Assembly: GCA_963713355.1 (NCBI GenBank)
Contig: CAVQLK010000011.1
Location: 1 to 64,000, forward strand
Source of the DNA: FEN-1219 sp963713355
GTDB taxonomy: Bacteria; Pseudomonadota; Gammaproteobacteria; Steroidobacterales; Rariloculaceae
Reading direction: 5' to 3'
DNA length: 64,000 nt
Each line of letters starts with the position of its first letter. Positions within the stretch are counted from its first letter, which is position 1. Shown here in pieces: positions 45,628-53,432 of the stretch. Made by a program: the position numbers and the translations under genes. Under the pieces are notes generated by a model. It worked only from the letters and a program-made list of their open reading frames with translations. It was not told the origin of the DNA and searched no databases.

Positions 45628-46303
45628 CTGCGAGCACGGCGGCAATCGCGTGCCGAAGGAGCTCGCGCCGCTGTTCGCGGCTGCGGCCGACGTGCTCGCG
45701 ACCCACCGTGGGTTCGATCTCGGCGCCCTCGGCGTGGCGCGCGCCTTTGCTCGGCGCCTCGGAGTCACGCCGTTCACGGCGACGACGACGCGGCTCGTGG
45801 TCGATCTGAACCGCTCGCCCGGCAATCGCGACGTCTTCTCGGCGTACACGCGGTCGCTGACGCCGGCGCAGCGCGGTGAAGCGCTGGCGAAACATTACTG
45901 GCCGTATCGAAAAGCCGTCGAGGACTGCGTTGCCGCGGCCGTCGCCGCGCGCGAGACGGTTCTACACGTCTCCGCGCACAGCTTCACGCCGACGCTGCGC
46001 GGCGAAGTGCGCCAGTGCGACGTCGGCTTCCTCTATGATCCTCGGTGCCGCCGCGAGGTGCGATTCGTCGATGAATGGTATGCCGCGCTGCATGCGGCGG
46101 CGCCCGAGCTCGTCTTGCGGCGCAATTACCCTTACCGCGGCGTGTCGGACGCGCTCGTGACAGAACTGCGGCGTCGTTATGGCAGCCGCGGCTACGTCGG
46201 CATGGAGCTCGAGGTCAACCAGAAGCACGTCGACGGCCGCGGTTGGCGCGCGCTGGTCGCCGTGCTCGCCGCAACGCTGGAGACAGCCGTCGAGCGCGCT
46301 TAG
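45560..46303 (+). CDS. N-formylglutamate amidohydrolase-like protein
   Basis: FGase/HutG-like zinc amidohydrolase, 247 residues. Family signature LLVSCEHGGNRVPKELAPLF, then LATHRGFDLGALGVARAF and HVSAHSFTPTLRGEVRQCDV with metal-binding His and Glu. ATG 45560 lies inside the GCS2 gene; TTG 45599 is a shorter in-frame alternative that would start just before the domain. Classical members deformylate N-formylglutamate in histidine breakdown, but there are no hut genes here. Beside two ligases and a peptidase, it more likely hydrolyses an amide of the unknown product or a glutamyl tag. End of the acidic-protein operon. Confidence 0.8.
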   Translation: MKSSAKRSRTARPLRPRRRLLVSCEHGGNRVPKELAPLFAAAADVLATHRGFDLGALGVARAFARRLGVTPFTATTTRLVVDLNRSPGNRDVFSAYTRSLTPAQRGEALAKHYWPYRKAVEDCVAAAVAARETVLHVSAHSFTPTLRGEVRQCDVGFLYDPRCRREVRFVDEWYAALHAAAPELVLRRNYPYRGVSDALVTELRRRYGSRGYVGMELEVNQKHVDGRGWRALVAVLAATLETAVERA

Positions 46304-46362
46304 CTTGCCTCGTGCTGCCTCGTGCGCTCACTATGCGGGGCGACTCCAATAGGAATCTCTGC

Positions 46363-47181
46363 ATGTCTGTCGACCTTTCTCCGCGCACCGAGCTGCAGAC
46401 CACGGCCGTGTTCGTCGATTTCGAGAACCTGGCGCTCGGCGTCGAGCAGGACAAGAAAGGCCGGTTCGAGATCGATCTCGTGCTGAAACGCCTGCTCGAG
46501 CGCGGCCGCATCGTGCTCAAGCGCGCCTATTGCGATTGGCCGCGCTTCAAGGACTTCATGCAGGAGTTCCATCGGCATGGGTTCGAGATGGTCGACATCC
46601 CAAGCTCGAGGGTCTCAGGCAAGAACAGCGCCGACATCCGCATGGTCGTCGACGCGATCGATCTGTGCTACTCGAAGTCGCACATCGACACGTTCGTGCT
46701 CGTCACCGGCGACAGCGACTTCTCGCCGCTCGTCTCGAAGCTCAAGGAGAACGACAAGCGCGTCGTCGGCTGCGGCGTGCGCAGCTCGACGTCCGATCTG
46801 CTCGCGAACAACTGCGACGAGTTCATCTTCTACGACGACCTGATCCGCGTGCAGAAGCGCGCGCAAACGCGCGCGCAAACACGTCGGAGACCGAAGCAAG
46901 CGAGCGCAGACAACACCGACAGCACCGACAGCACCGACAAGCGCAAGCAGGAAGCGTTCGACCGGCTCGTCGCGACCGTCACGTCGCTCGAGACGGATTA
47001 CGACCCGGTCTGGGGCTCGCTCGTAAAACCGACGCTGAAGCGCGTCTATCCGGGCTTCAACGAGAGCTACTACGGCTACCGGACGTTCGCCGAGCTGCTT
47101 CAGGACGCGGCCAAGGAAGGCGTGATCGAGCTCGAGCACGACCCGCAGCGCGGCAACTACCGCGTCAAGTCCGCACACTGA
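46363..47181 (+). CDS. NYN-domain protein with C-terminal OST-HTH-like domain
   Basis: LabA/NYN PIN-like nuclease protein, 272 residues. The NYN domain (about 10-155) has the acidic pocket residues in TTAVFVDFENLALGV, NSADIRMVVDAIDL and FVLVTGDSDFSPLVSKL. After a low-complexity linker with tandem repeats, the C-terminal ~75 residues (VWGSLVKPTLKRVYPGFNES, FAELLQDAAKEGVIEL) match an OST-HTH/LOTUS RNA-binding domain. Likely a metal-dependent RNase or RNA-binding factor. ATG 46363 chosen for the AGGA eight bases upstream; ATG 46333 is an alternative. It is separated from the preceding operon by about 60 bases. Confidence 0.85.
   Translation: MSVDLSPRTELQTTAVFVDFENLALGVEQDKKGRFEIDLVLKRLLERGRIVLKRAYCDWPRFKDFMQEFHRHGFEMVDIPSSRVSGKNSADIRMVVDAIDLCYSKSHIDTFVLVTGDSDFSPLVSKLKENDKRVVGCGVRSSTSDLLANNCDEFIFYDDLIRVQKRAQTRAQTRRRPKQASADNTDSTDSTDKRKQEAFDRLVATVTSLETDYDPVWGSLVKPTLKRVYPGFNESYYGYRTFAELLQDAAKEGVIELEHDPQRGNYRVKSAH
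46858..46938 (+). repeat. Two short in-frame tandem repeats in NYN linker
   Basis: A 12-bp unit coding RAQT occurs twice (46858-46869, 46870-46881; one mismatch). A 9-bp unit coding (S/N)TD occurs three times (46912-46920, 46921-46929, 46930-46938). Both lie in the linker between the NYN and OST-HTH domains and keep the frame, so copy number could vary between strains and change linker length. Confidence 0.7.
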
Positions 47182-47290
47182 CGCCGTCGGTTGCGGCCCG
47201 GCTAAGGCCGCTTTGATACGTCCGTCACAGCGGGCGGTCGCGGCCGCGCGGAGACTACGCCTCACCAGGGACGGTCGAAGCCGGATCTCC

Positions 47291-47617
47291 ATGTCCCATA
47301 AGGGCGCAAAAGCGGTCAACGACGGCGTGCAAGTCATCCAGGGCACGCCCACGGCGCCCATCAAGAGCCCGACATTGTTCCTGCGCCTGTGGCGCGTCAA
47401 CGAAGGCAAAGAGGTCCGCACGCGCGCGACCCTGTCCATGGTCCGCCCCGGCCCCAGCGACTACGTCATCAAAGAGCTGATCCCCGACATGGAGCTCGAT
47501 GCGCAGGCCGCGCTCGACAAGGCCGTGGCGATCGCGAAGCGCGGCGGCGCGTCCGTCGTCTATCTGAACGCGGATCTCGCCAAGATCCCGAAGGCGCGCG
47601 CCGCGGCCGTTTCGTAA
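47291..47617 (+). CDS. Small protein of unknown function
   Basis: Protein of 108 residues from ATG 47291 (MSHKGAKAVNDGVQVIQGTP). It contains a beta-rich part (TLFLRLWRVNEGKEVRTRAT, VRPGPSDYVIKELIPDM) and an Ala-rich helix (DAQAALDKAVAIAKRGGAS). No signal peptide or known motif. Third-position GC pattern and the compact fold-like alternation support coding, but the ribosome site is weak. It converges on the YqgE-like gene, four bases between stops. Confidence 0.6.
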   Translation: MSHKGAKAVNDGVQVIQGTPTAPIKSPTLFLRLWRVNEGKEVRTRATLSMVRPGPSDYVIKELIPDMELDAQAALDKAVAIAKRGGASVVYLNADLAKIPKARAAAVS

Positions 47618-47621
47618 CCCG

Positions 47622-48278
47622 CTAGTCGGGATCGACGGCGGCGACGACGTTGGCGCCGTTGCTGCCTCTGCCCTCGAGCTCCGTCCAGAGGCGGCCGGGC
47701 TCGGCGTGGAACACGATCTCCGGAGTGCCGGTCAGGATTTGCCAGCCGCCTGCTCCGATTTCCGCCTGGAGCTGACCCGCGACCCAGGCGACATGGCCGG
47801 CGTAAAGCCGCAGGTCGTCGGTGCCGGCGGCGAGGCGCACCATGTCCGGCAGCGACGCGTCGTCGATGCTCAAGAAGACCTTGTCGAGCACCTCGGGGCC
47901 CGTCACGGTCGCCGCGGCGAGGCCGCGGACGAGATAGAGCAGCCGTGTCGGCGCGATCGGCCCGCCGCGAAAGAGATGCCCGGTGTAGCCGTTGAAATTG
48001 GCCGCGAGCTCAGGAAACACCGTCGCCGGCACGAGATTCGTCGGCCGATTCAAAGCGACGCCGATCGTGCCGTCGTCGTCGTGCTGCAGCACGAGCACGA
48101 CGGAGCGCGCGAGGTTGACGTCCGTGAGCTGCGGCGACGCGATGAGCAGCGTGCCGTTGCCGATCGTCTGGGCTTCGAGCGGCGCTCCCGCGAGGACGCA
48201 AAGGACCGTAGCCGCCGCGGCCCAAGCGCGGAGCCTGGAGCCCGTGTTTCGAAGCTGTTTCATAGTCGCCGTCGCCAT
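47622..48278 (-). CDS. YqgE/AlgH-family protein with signal peptide
   Basis: UPF0301 family protein, 218 residues. The family core is clear: GTLLIASPQLTDVNLARSVV, HDDDGTIGVALNRPTNLVP, GHLFRGGPIAPTRLLYL, and DLRLYAGHVAWVAGQLQAEI. Ordinary YqgE begins directly at the first strand; here about 35 residues precede it and form a Sec-type signal (RLRAWAAAATVLCVLAGAPLEAQ), so this version is probably exported. ATG 48278 and ATG 48263 are both possible starts; the second fits the signal length better. Function of the family is unknown; AlgH has been linked to alginate regulation in Pseudomonas. Confidence 0.83.
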   Translation of the reverse strand: MATATMKQLRNTGSRLRAWAAAATVLCVLAGAPLEAQTIGNGTLLIASPQLTDVNLARSVVLVLQHDDDGTIGVALNRPTNLVPATVFPELAANFNGYTGHLFRGGPIAPTRLLYLVRGLAAATVTGPEVLDKVFLSIDDASLPDMVRLAAGTDDLRLYAGHVAWVAGQLQAEIGAGGWQILTGTPEIVFHAEPGRLWTELEGRGSNGANVVAAVDPD

Positions 48279-48336
48279 CGCGGCATGATACCCGCGTCCG
48301 CGGCGCCGAGGTGTATCGATCCTGAAGTCGAGGCGG

Positions 48337-48342
48337 TATGAT
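48337..48342 (+). promoter_or_regulatory. Candidate -10 element for aguA
   Basis: TATGAT 62 bases before the TTG start chosen for aguA; no clear -35 at 16-18 bases. If used, transcription begins near 48349, downstream of the ATG at 48338, which would exclude that ATG as the start. Confidence 0.3.
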
Positions 48343-48403
48343 GCGCGCCCTTTCGGCCGGGGCCGATCGAAGTGCCGGGGCCGACATTCAAGAGGAAGAG
48401 GCT

Positions 48404-49471
48404 TTGTCCGCCGAACACGCCGATACGCCGAGCGCTCGCGGTTACCGCCAGCCCGCCGAATGGGCGCCGCACGAGGCGACTTGGCTCTCGTGGCCGCACA
48501 ACCGCGATAGCTGGCCCGGCGTCTTCCTCGGCGTCGAGCCGGCCATGGTGACGTTCGTCCGCGCGCTGGCCGAGTGCGAGCCGGTCTATATCAACGTGCT
48601 GGATGCCGAGCACGAGCGGCACGTCCGTAAGCTGCTCGCGCCGGCCGTCGCGCCGGAGCGCGTGACGCTGTTCCGCTTTCCGACGAACGACGCGTGGGCA
48701 CGCGATCACGGCGCGATCTTCGTCACGCGGCCTGCGCCCGAGGAGCCGCGGCTCGCCGTCGATCTCGACTACAACGCCTGGGGCGGCAAGTATCCGCCGT
48801 TCGACCTCGACCGGGAGATCGGGCGGCAAATGGCCGAGGCGCTAGGCGTTCCGCGCTACGCGCAGCCCGGCGTCGTGCTCGAAGGCGGCTCGATCGAGGT
48901 CAACGGAGAAGGCGCGCTGCTGACGACGGAGCAATGCCTGCTGAACCCGAACCGCAATCCGACGCTGACGCGCGCCGACATCGAGCGCTTGCTGCGGGAC
49001 TGTTTCGGCGTCAGCGAGGTTCTCTGGCTCGGCGAGGGCATCGAGGGTGACGACACGGACGGGCACATCGACGACCTCACGCGCTTCGTCGCACCGCGCA
49101 CCGTCGTGACCGTCGTCGAGCCGAACCGCGCTGATCCGAACCATGCGCCGCTCGAGGCCAACCGCCGCTTGCTCGAGACGCTAGCGGTCGGCGGCCGCCC
49201 GCTCGAAATTGTCGAGCTGCCGATGCCGGTGCCGCAGTACCTCGAGGACCAGCGCCTGCCGGCCAGTTACGCGAACTTCTACATCGCGAACGGCGCCGTG
49301 CTCGTGCCGACGTACGGTTGCCCCGCCGACGAGGTCGCGTGCGCGACCTTGGGCGAGTGTTTCCCGGGCCGTCGCGTCGTGGCCATCGACTGCCGAGTGC
49401 TCATCGCAGGGCTTGGCGCGCTGCACTGCCTGACGCAGCAGGTTCCCGCCGTGCCGACGGCCGCGACATGA
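48404..49471 (+). CDS. aguA: Agmatine deiminase
   Basis: Hydrolyses agmatine to N-carbamoylputrescine and ammonia; 355 residues, guanidine-modifying fold. Key parts: GYRQPAEWAPHEATWLSWPH, FPTNDAWARDHGAIFV, VLEGGSIEVNGEGALLTTEQ, GDDTDGHIDDLTRFV (catalytic His), and the catalytic Cys in VPTYGCPADEVACATL near residue 306. Start TTG 48404 is preferred because AGAGGAAGAGG lies just upstream and the protein then begins at the usual distance from the domain; ATG 48338 would add 22 low-complexity residues. It supplies the second step of the arginine-agmatine-putrescine route completed by speA and aguB here. Confidence 0.9.
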   Translation: MSAEHADTPSARGYRQPAEWAPHEATWLSWPHNRDSWPGVFLGVEPAMVTFVRALAECEPVYINVLDAEHERHVRKLLAPAVAPERVTLFRFPTNDAWARDHGAIFVTRPAPEEPRLAVDLDYNAWGGKYPPFDLDREIGRQMAEALGVPRYAQPGVVLEGGSIEVNGEGALLTTEQCLLNPNRNPTLTRADIERLLRDCFGVSEVLWLGEGIEGDDTDGHIDDLTRFVAPRTVVTVVEPNRADPNHAPLEANRRLLETLAVGGRPLEIVELPMPVPQYLEDQRLPASYANFYIANGAVLVPTYGCPADEVACATLGECFPGRRVVAIDCRVLIAGLGALHCLTQQVPAVPTAAT

Positions 49472-49564
49472 GCAGCCGGCACGCCGCAGCGGGGTTGTGG
49501 CTTAGCAGCCGATTTCCTAATCTTCACGGTTTCGACGGGCGCCTAGCCGCCTGAGGTTCAAGCG

Positions 49565-50536
49565 ATGGGCGCGATCTCGGATTTCATCCGGCACCACTAT
49601 CGGCATTTCAACGGCGCGGCGCTCGTCGATGCCGCGGACGCTTACGTGAGGCACATCAACGGCGGCGGCCAGATGCTCGTGACGCTCGCGGGCGCCATGA
49701 GCACGGCCGAGCTCGGCTTGTCGCTCGCCGAGATGATTCGCCGCGGCAAGGTTCATGCAATCAGCTGCACGGGCGCGAATCTCGAGGAGGACATCTTCAA
49801 CCTCGTCGCGCACGATCACTACGTGCGCATTCCGAACTACCGGCATCTTTCGCCGGAGCAGGAAGAGGAACTGCTCGATCAGCACCTGAACCGCGTCACG
49901 GACACGTGCATTCCCGAGTTCGAGGCCATCCGCCGCATCGAAGGCGCCGTGCTCGACGAGTGGCAACGCGCCGACAAGGCCGGCCAGCAATTTTTCCCGC
50001 ACGAGTTCATGTACAAGATCTTGGCGTCGGGCGTGCTCGAGGAGCACTTTCAGATCGATCCCAAGGACAGCTGGATGGTGGCGGCCGCCGAGCGCGACCT
50101 GCCGATGTTCGTGCCGGGCTGGGAGGACTCGACGCTCGGTAACATCTATGCGGGACACTGCATCTCCGGCGACATCGATAACGTCCACACGGTGCGCTCG
50201 GGCATCGAATACATGATGAGTCTCGCCGACTGGTATCAGGCGACTTGCCGCAAGGGCTCGATCGGGTTTTTCCAGATCGGCGGCGGCATCGCCGGCGACT
50301 TCCCGATCTGCGTCGTGCCGATGCTGCAGCAAGACCTGCAGCTCCCGGACACGCCGCGCTGGGGCTACTTCTGCCAAATCAGCGACTCGACGACGAGCTA
50401 CGGCTCTTATTCGGGCGCCGTGCCGAACGAGAAGATCACCTGGGGCAAGCTGTCGGCTTCCACCCCGAAATTCATCATCGAGTCCGACGCGACGATCGTG
50501 GCGCCTCTGATGTTCGCTCACGTGCTTGGAGAGTAA
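49565..50536 (+). CDS. Deoxyhypusine synthase-like protein
   Basis: Protein of 323 residues homologous to eukaryotic/archaeal deoxyhypusine synthase. NAD-binding parts: MLVTLAGAMSTAELGLSLAE, HAISCTGANLEEDIFNLVAH and IGFFQIGGGIAGDFPICVV. The catalytic lysine loop is kept (NEKITWGKLSAS, Lys near residue 295, matching WGKI of human DHS). Bacteria lack eIF5A, so these relatives are thought to act on free polyamines, for example making homospermidine, or on another acceptor. Position between aguA and speA supports a polyamine substrate. Start ATG 49565 with GAGG eight bases upstream. Confidence 0.87.
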   Translation: MGAISDFIRHHYRHFNGAALVDAADAYVRHINGGGQMLVTLAGAMSTAELGLSLAEMIRRGKVHAISCTGANLEEDIFNLVAHDHYVRIPNYRHLSPEQEEELLDQHLNRVTDTCIPEFEAIRRIEGAVLDEWQRADKAGQQFFPHEFMYKILASGVLEEHFQIDPKDSWMVAAAERDLPMFVPGWEDSTLGNIYAGHCISGDIDNVHTVRSGIEYMMSLADWYQATCRKGSIGFFQIGGGIAGDFPICVVPMLQQDLQLPDTPRWGYFCQISDSTTSYGSYSGAVPNEKITWGKLSASTPKFIIESDATIVAPLMFAHVLGE

Positions 50537-50540
50537 GTCG

Positions 50541-52514
50541 ATGTCCATGCAGCCGAAGACCAAACCCGTGCCCGCCGAATGGCAGCCGTCCGATGCGGCC
50601 GAGCTGTACCGGATCCCGAGCTGGGGCGATCCGTTCTTCTTCGTGAACGAGAAAGGCCACATGGCCGTTCGCGCGCTCGACGAGCAGGGCACGACGATGG
50701 ACGTCGTCGACATCGTCAACGAGCTGCGCCGGCGCGGCGTGCAGTTTCCGGTGCTGCTGCGCTTCCAGGACGTGCTGCGCGCCCAGGTGCGGCGCATCAA
50801 CGAAGCCTTCCGCAGCGCGATCGCCGAATCGAATTACGGCAACGTGTATCGCGGTATCTACCCGATCAAGGTCAACCAGCTCCACGAGGTCGTCGACGAG
50901 CTGCTCGACGCGGGGCGGCCGTACGGCATGGGGCTCGAGTGCGGCTCGAAGGCCGAGCTCATCGCGTGCTTGCCGCACATCGACGGCGAGACGCTGCTCG
51001 TCTGCAACGGCGTCAAAGACCGGACGATGCTCTCGCTGATGATCGCGGGCCAGAAGCTCGGGCAGAACATCGTGCCCGTCATGGAGAAGTATTCGGAGTT
51101 CACCGACATCAAAGGCCTCGCGTTCTCGACTGGCTACATGTCGCAGCTCGGCGTGCGCGTGCGGCTCGCGACACGCGGCGCCGGCCGGTGGGCGGAATCC
51201 TCGGGCACGAACTCGAAGTTCGGCCTGAACGTCGCCGAGCTCATGCGCATGGTCAACGAGCTCGAGGCGAGCGGCCAGCAAGCCAAGCTCGTGCTGCTGC
51301 ACTGCCACATCGGCAGCCAGATTGCCGACATTCAGGTGCTCAAGGAGGCGACCAAAGAGGTCGCCCAGATTTACGCGCAGCTCGTGAAGCGCGGCATTCC
51401 TCTGAAGTACCTCGACGTCGGCGGCGGCCTCGGAGTGAACTACGATAAAGGCCACCTCGAGGAGGACGCCGGCATCAATTACGCTCTCGAGGAATACGCG
51501 AACGCCGTCGTGTTCACCGTCAAGGAGGTCTGCGACGCGAACGAGGTGCCGACGCCGACGCTCGTCACCGAGAGCGGCCGCGCTTTGACGGCGCACCACT
51601 CGGTGCTGATCGTGCCGGTCTTGGGTGCGCACGCGAAGGACGACCCGAGCCAGGATCTCACGGTGCCCGAGAACGTCGCCGAGCCGCTACACGCGCTGAA
51701 CAAGATCCTTGCGTCGTTGCCGAAAACGCGCAAGCAATCGGAGCTGCTGGAGGCCTACCACGACATCAACGAGCGGCTCGACGAGGTGCGCCAGCTGTTC
51801 ACGCTCGGCTATTTGCCGCTCGCGGAGCGGGCGCTCGCCGAGAGCCTCTACTGGCGCATCTGCACCGGCCTGTTGAAGGCGCTGAAGCGCAACAACCCCG
51901 ATTCCTCGCGCCCCGAGATCGTAGAGCTCGAGGACAAGCTCACAGAGCTCTACCTCTGTGACTTTTCCGTGTTCCAGTCGATGCTCGACCACTGGGCCAT
52001 CGGCCAGCCGTTCCCGATCGTGCCGATCGATAGACTTGACGAGCACCCCGACAAGCGAGCCGTGCTCGTCGATCTGACTTGCGATTCAGACGGCAAGGTC
52101 ACGCATTACGTGTCGACGCGCGACAACCGGTTCCTGCCCGTCCACCCCACGTCCAACGGCACGCCGTACTACCTGGGGTTCTTCTTGATGGGCGCGTACG
52201 AGGACATCATCGGCGACGCGCACAATCTGTTCGGCCGTGTCACCGAGGCACACGTCTATGCCGACGCCGAGGAGCCCGGCGACTTCTGGATCGAGAAGAT
52301 CATCCACGGCACGGCCGTGCAGGACATGCTCGCGCAAGTCCAGTACTTCCCGAACGACCTGCACCGCCGCATGAGCGAGCTCGTGCGCGCGAAGATCCAG
52401 CAGAACATCGTGCGCCCGACGCAGGGCATGGAGATCCTCGACCAATACATGGCGTGCTTTCCGCAGACGACGTACTGCGATACGCGCGACATCGAGCGCG
52501 AGCACCAACGATGA
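50541..52514 (+). CDS. speA: Biosynthetic arginine decarboxylase
   Basis: PLP-dependent fold-III arginine decarboxylase making agmatine; 657 residues, as expected for SpeA. The PLP lysine is in GIYPIKVNQLHEVV (near residue 111). Other parts: LECGSKAELIACLPHI, LHCHIGSQIADIQVLKE, YLDVGGGLGVNYDKG (phosphate-binding Gly loop), TESGRALTAHHSV and the C-terminal QNIVRPTQGMEILDQYMACF. ATG 50541 has GGAGAG eight bases upstream; an in-frame TTG 50526 overlaps that site and is rejected. Its stop overlaps the aguB start. First enzyme of the local route arginine to agmatine to putrescine. Confidence 0.93.
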   Translation: MSMQPKTKPVPAEWQPSDAAELYRIPSWGDPFFFVNEKGHMAVRALDEQGTTMDVVDIVNELRRRGVQFPVLLRFQDVLRAQVRRINEAFRSAIAESNYGNVYRGIYPIKVNQLHEVVDELLDAGRPYGMGLECGSKAELIACLPHIDGETLLVCNGVKDRTMLSLMIAGQKLGQNIVPVMEKYSEFTDIKGLAFSTGYMSQLGVRVRLATRGAGRWAESSGTNSKFGLNVAELMRMVNELEASGQQAKLVLLHCHIGSQIADIQVLKEATKEVAQIYAQLVKRGIPLKYLDVGGGLGVNYDKGHLEEDAGINYALEEYANAVVFTVKEVCDANEVPTPTLVTESGRALTAHHSVLIVPVLGAHAKDDPSQDLTVPENVAEPLHALNKILASLPKTRKQSELLEAYHDINERLDEVRQLFTLGYLPLAERALAESLYWRICTGLLKALKRNNPDSSRPEIVELEDKLTELYLCDFSVFQSMLDHWAIGQPFPIVPIDRLDEHPDKRAVLVDLTCDSDGKVTHYVSTRDNRFLPVHPTSNGTPYYLGFFLMGAYEDIIGDAHNLFGRVTEAHVYADAEEPGDFWIEKIIHGTAVQDMLAQVQYFPNDLHRRMSELVRAKIQQNIVRPTQGMEILDQYMACFPQTTYCDTRDIEREHQR

Positions 52515-53428
52515 CGGCACGCCCCCCTTCGGGGACTACCAAGGGGCGCCCGCTCCGGGTAGGGCTCGTGCAGATGGCGATGGGGGACGATCCCGCGCCG
52601 AACCTTGCCAAAGCGATGGACGGCGTGCGCGACGCGGCAAAGCGCGGCGCGAAGCTCGTGGTGCTGCCGGAGCTGTTCCGCTCGCGTTACTTCTGCCAGA
52701 GCGAGGACGCGGCGCAGTTCGGGCTCGCCGAGGCGATCCCGGGGCCGAGCACGGAAGCGCTTGGGTTACTCGCGGCGGAGCTCAAGATCACGCTCGTCGC
52801 GAGCTTATTCGAGAAACGCGCGGCCGGCCTGTATCACAACACGGCGGCCGTCATCGACGCGGAGCGCGGCTACCTCGGCAAGTACCGCAAGATGCACATC
52901 CCCGACGACCCGCGCTATTACGAGAAGTATTACTTCACGCCGGGGGATCTCGGCTTCAAAGTCTTCGACACGAAGCCCGTGCAGCTCGGCGTGCTCGTTT
53001 GCTGGGACCAGTGGTATCCGGAAGCTGCGCGGCTCACGGCGATGCAGGGCGCCGAGATCCTCGTCTATCCGACGGCGATCGGCTGGCATCCCGAGGAAAA
53101 AGCGCAGTACGGCGAACGCCAGCACGGGGCCTGGGAGACCGTGCAGCGCGGGCATGCCGTCGCGAACGGCTGCTTCGTGATTGCCGTGAACCGCACGGGC
53201 TTCGAGCCGGACCCGGGCGGCACGGGCGGCATCGAGTTCTGGGGCCAGAGCTTCATCGCGGGCACTGACGGACGCATCCTCGTGCGGGCGCCCGTGGATC
53301 GCGAGGTCGTGCTCGTCGAGGAGATCGATCTTGCCGAGATCGACGCGGTGCGCGCCGGCTGGCCGTTCTTCCGCGACCGGCGCATCGACGCCTACGCGAA
53401 CATCACGCAGCGGTTCGGCAAGGACTAG
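52511..53428 (+). CDS. aguB: N-carbamoylputrescine amidase
   Basis: Nitrilase-superfamily amidase converting N-carbamoylputrescine to putrescine, 305 residues. Catalytic triad: Glu in KLVVLPELFRSRYFC, Lys in GKYRKMHIPDDPRYYEKYYF and Cys in LGVLVCWDQWYPEAARL. GGTGGIEFWGQSFIAGTDG near the C-terminus is typical of this subfamily. ATG 52511 overlaps the speA stop (ATGA), so decarboxylase and amidase are co-translated, with aguA and the DHS-like gene just upstream. A hairpin that may terminate the operon starts ten bases after its stop. Confidence 0.92.
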   Translation: MTARPPSGTTKGRPLRVGLVQMAMGDDPAPNLAKAMDGVRDAAKRGAKLVVLPELFRSRYFCQSEDAAQFGLAEAIPGPSTEALGLLAAELKITLVASLFEKRAAGLYHNTAAVIDAERGYLGKYRKMHIPDDPRYYEKYYFTPGDLGFKVFDTKPVQLGVLVCWDQWYPEAARLTAMQGAEILVYPTAIGWHPEEKAQYGERQHGAWETVQRGHAVANGCFVIAVNRTGFEPDPGGTGGIEFWGQSFIAGTDGRILVRAPVDREVVLVEEIDLAEIDAVRAGWPFFRDRRIDAYANITQRFGKD

Positions 53429-53432
53429 ACGG

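Noticed and set aside
45560..46303. Histidine utilisation (hutG) gene
   Set aside because: No other hut genes nearby, and the gene overlaps a GCS2-type ligase; context favours another amide substrate.
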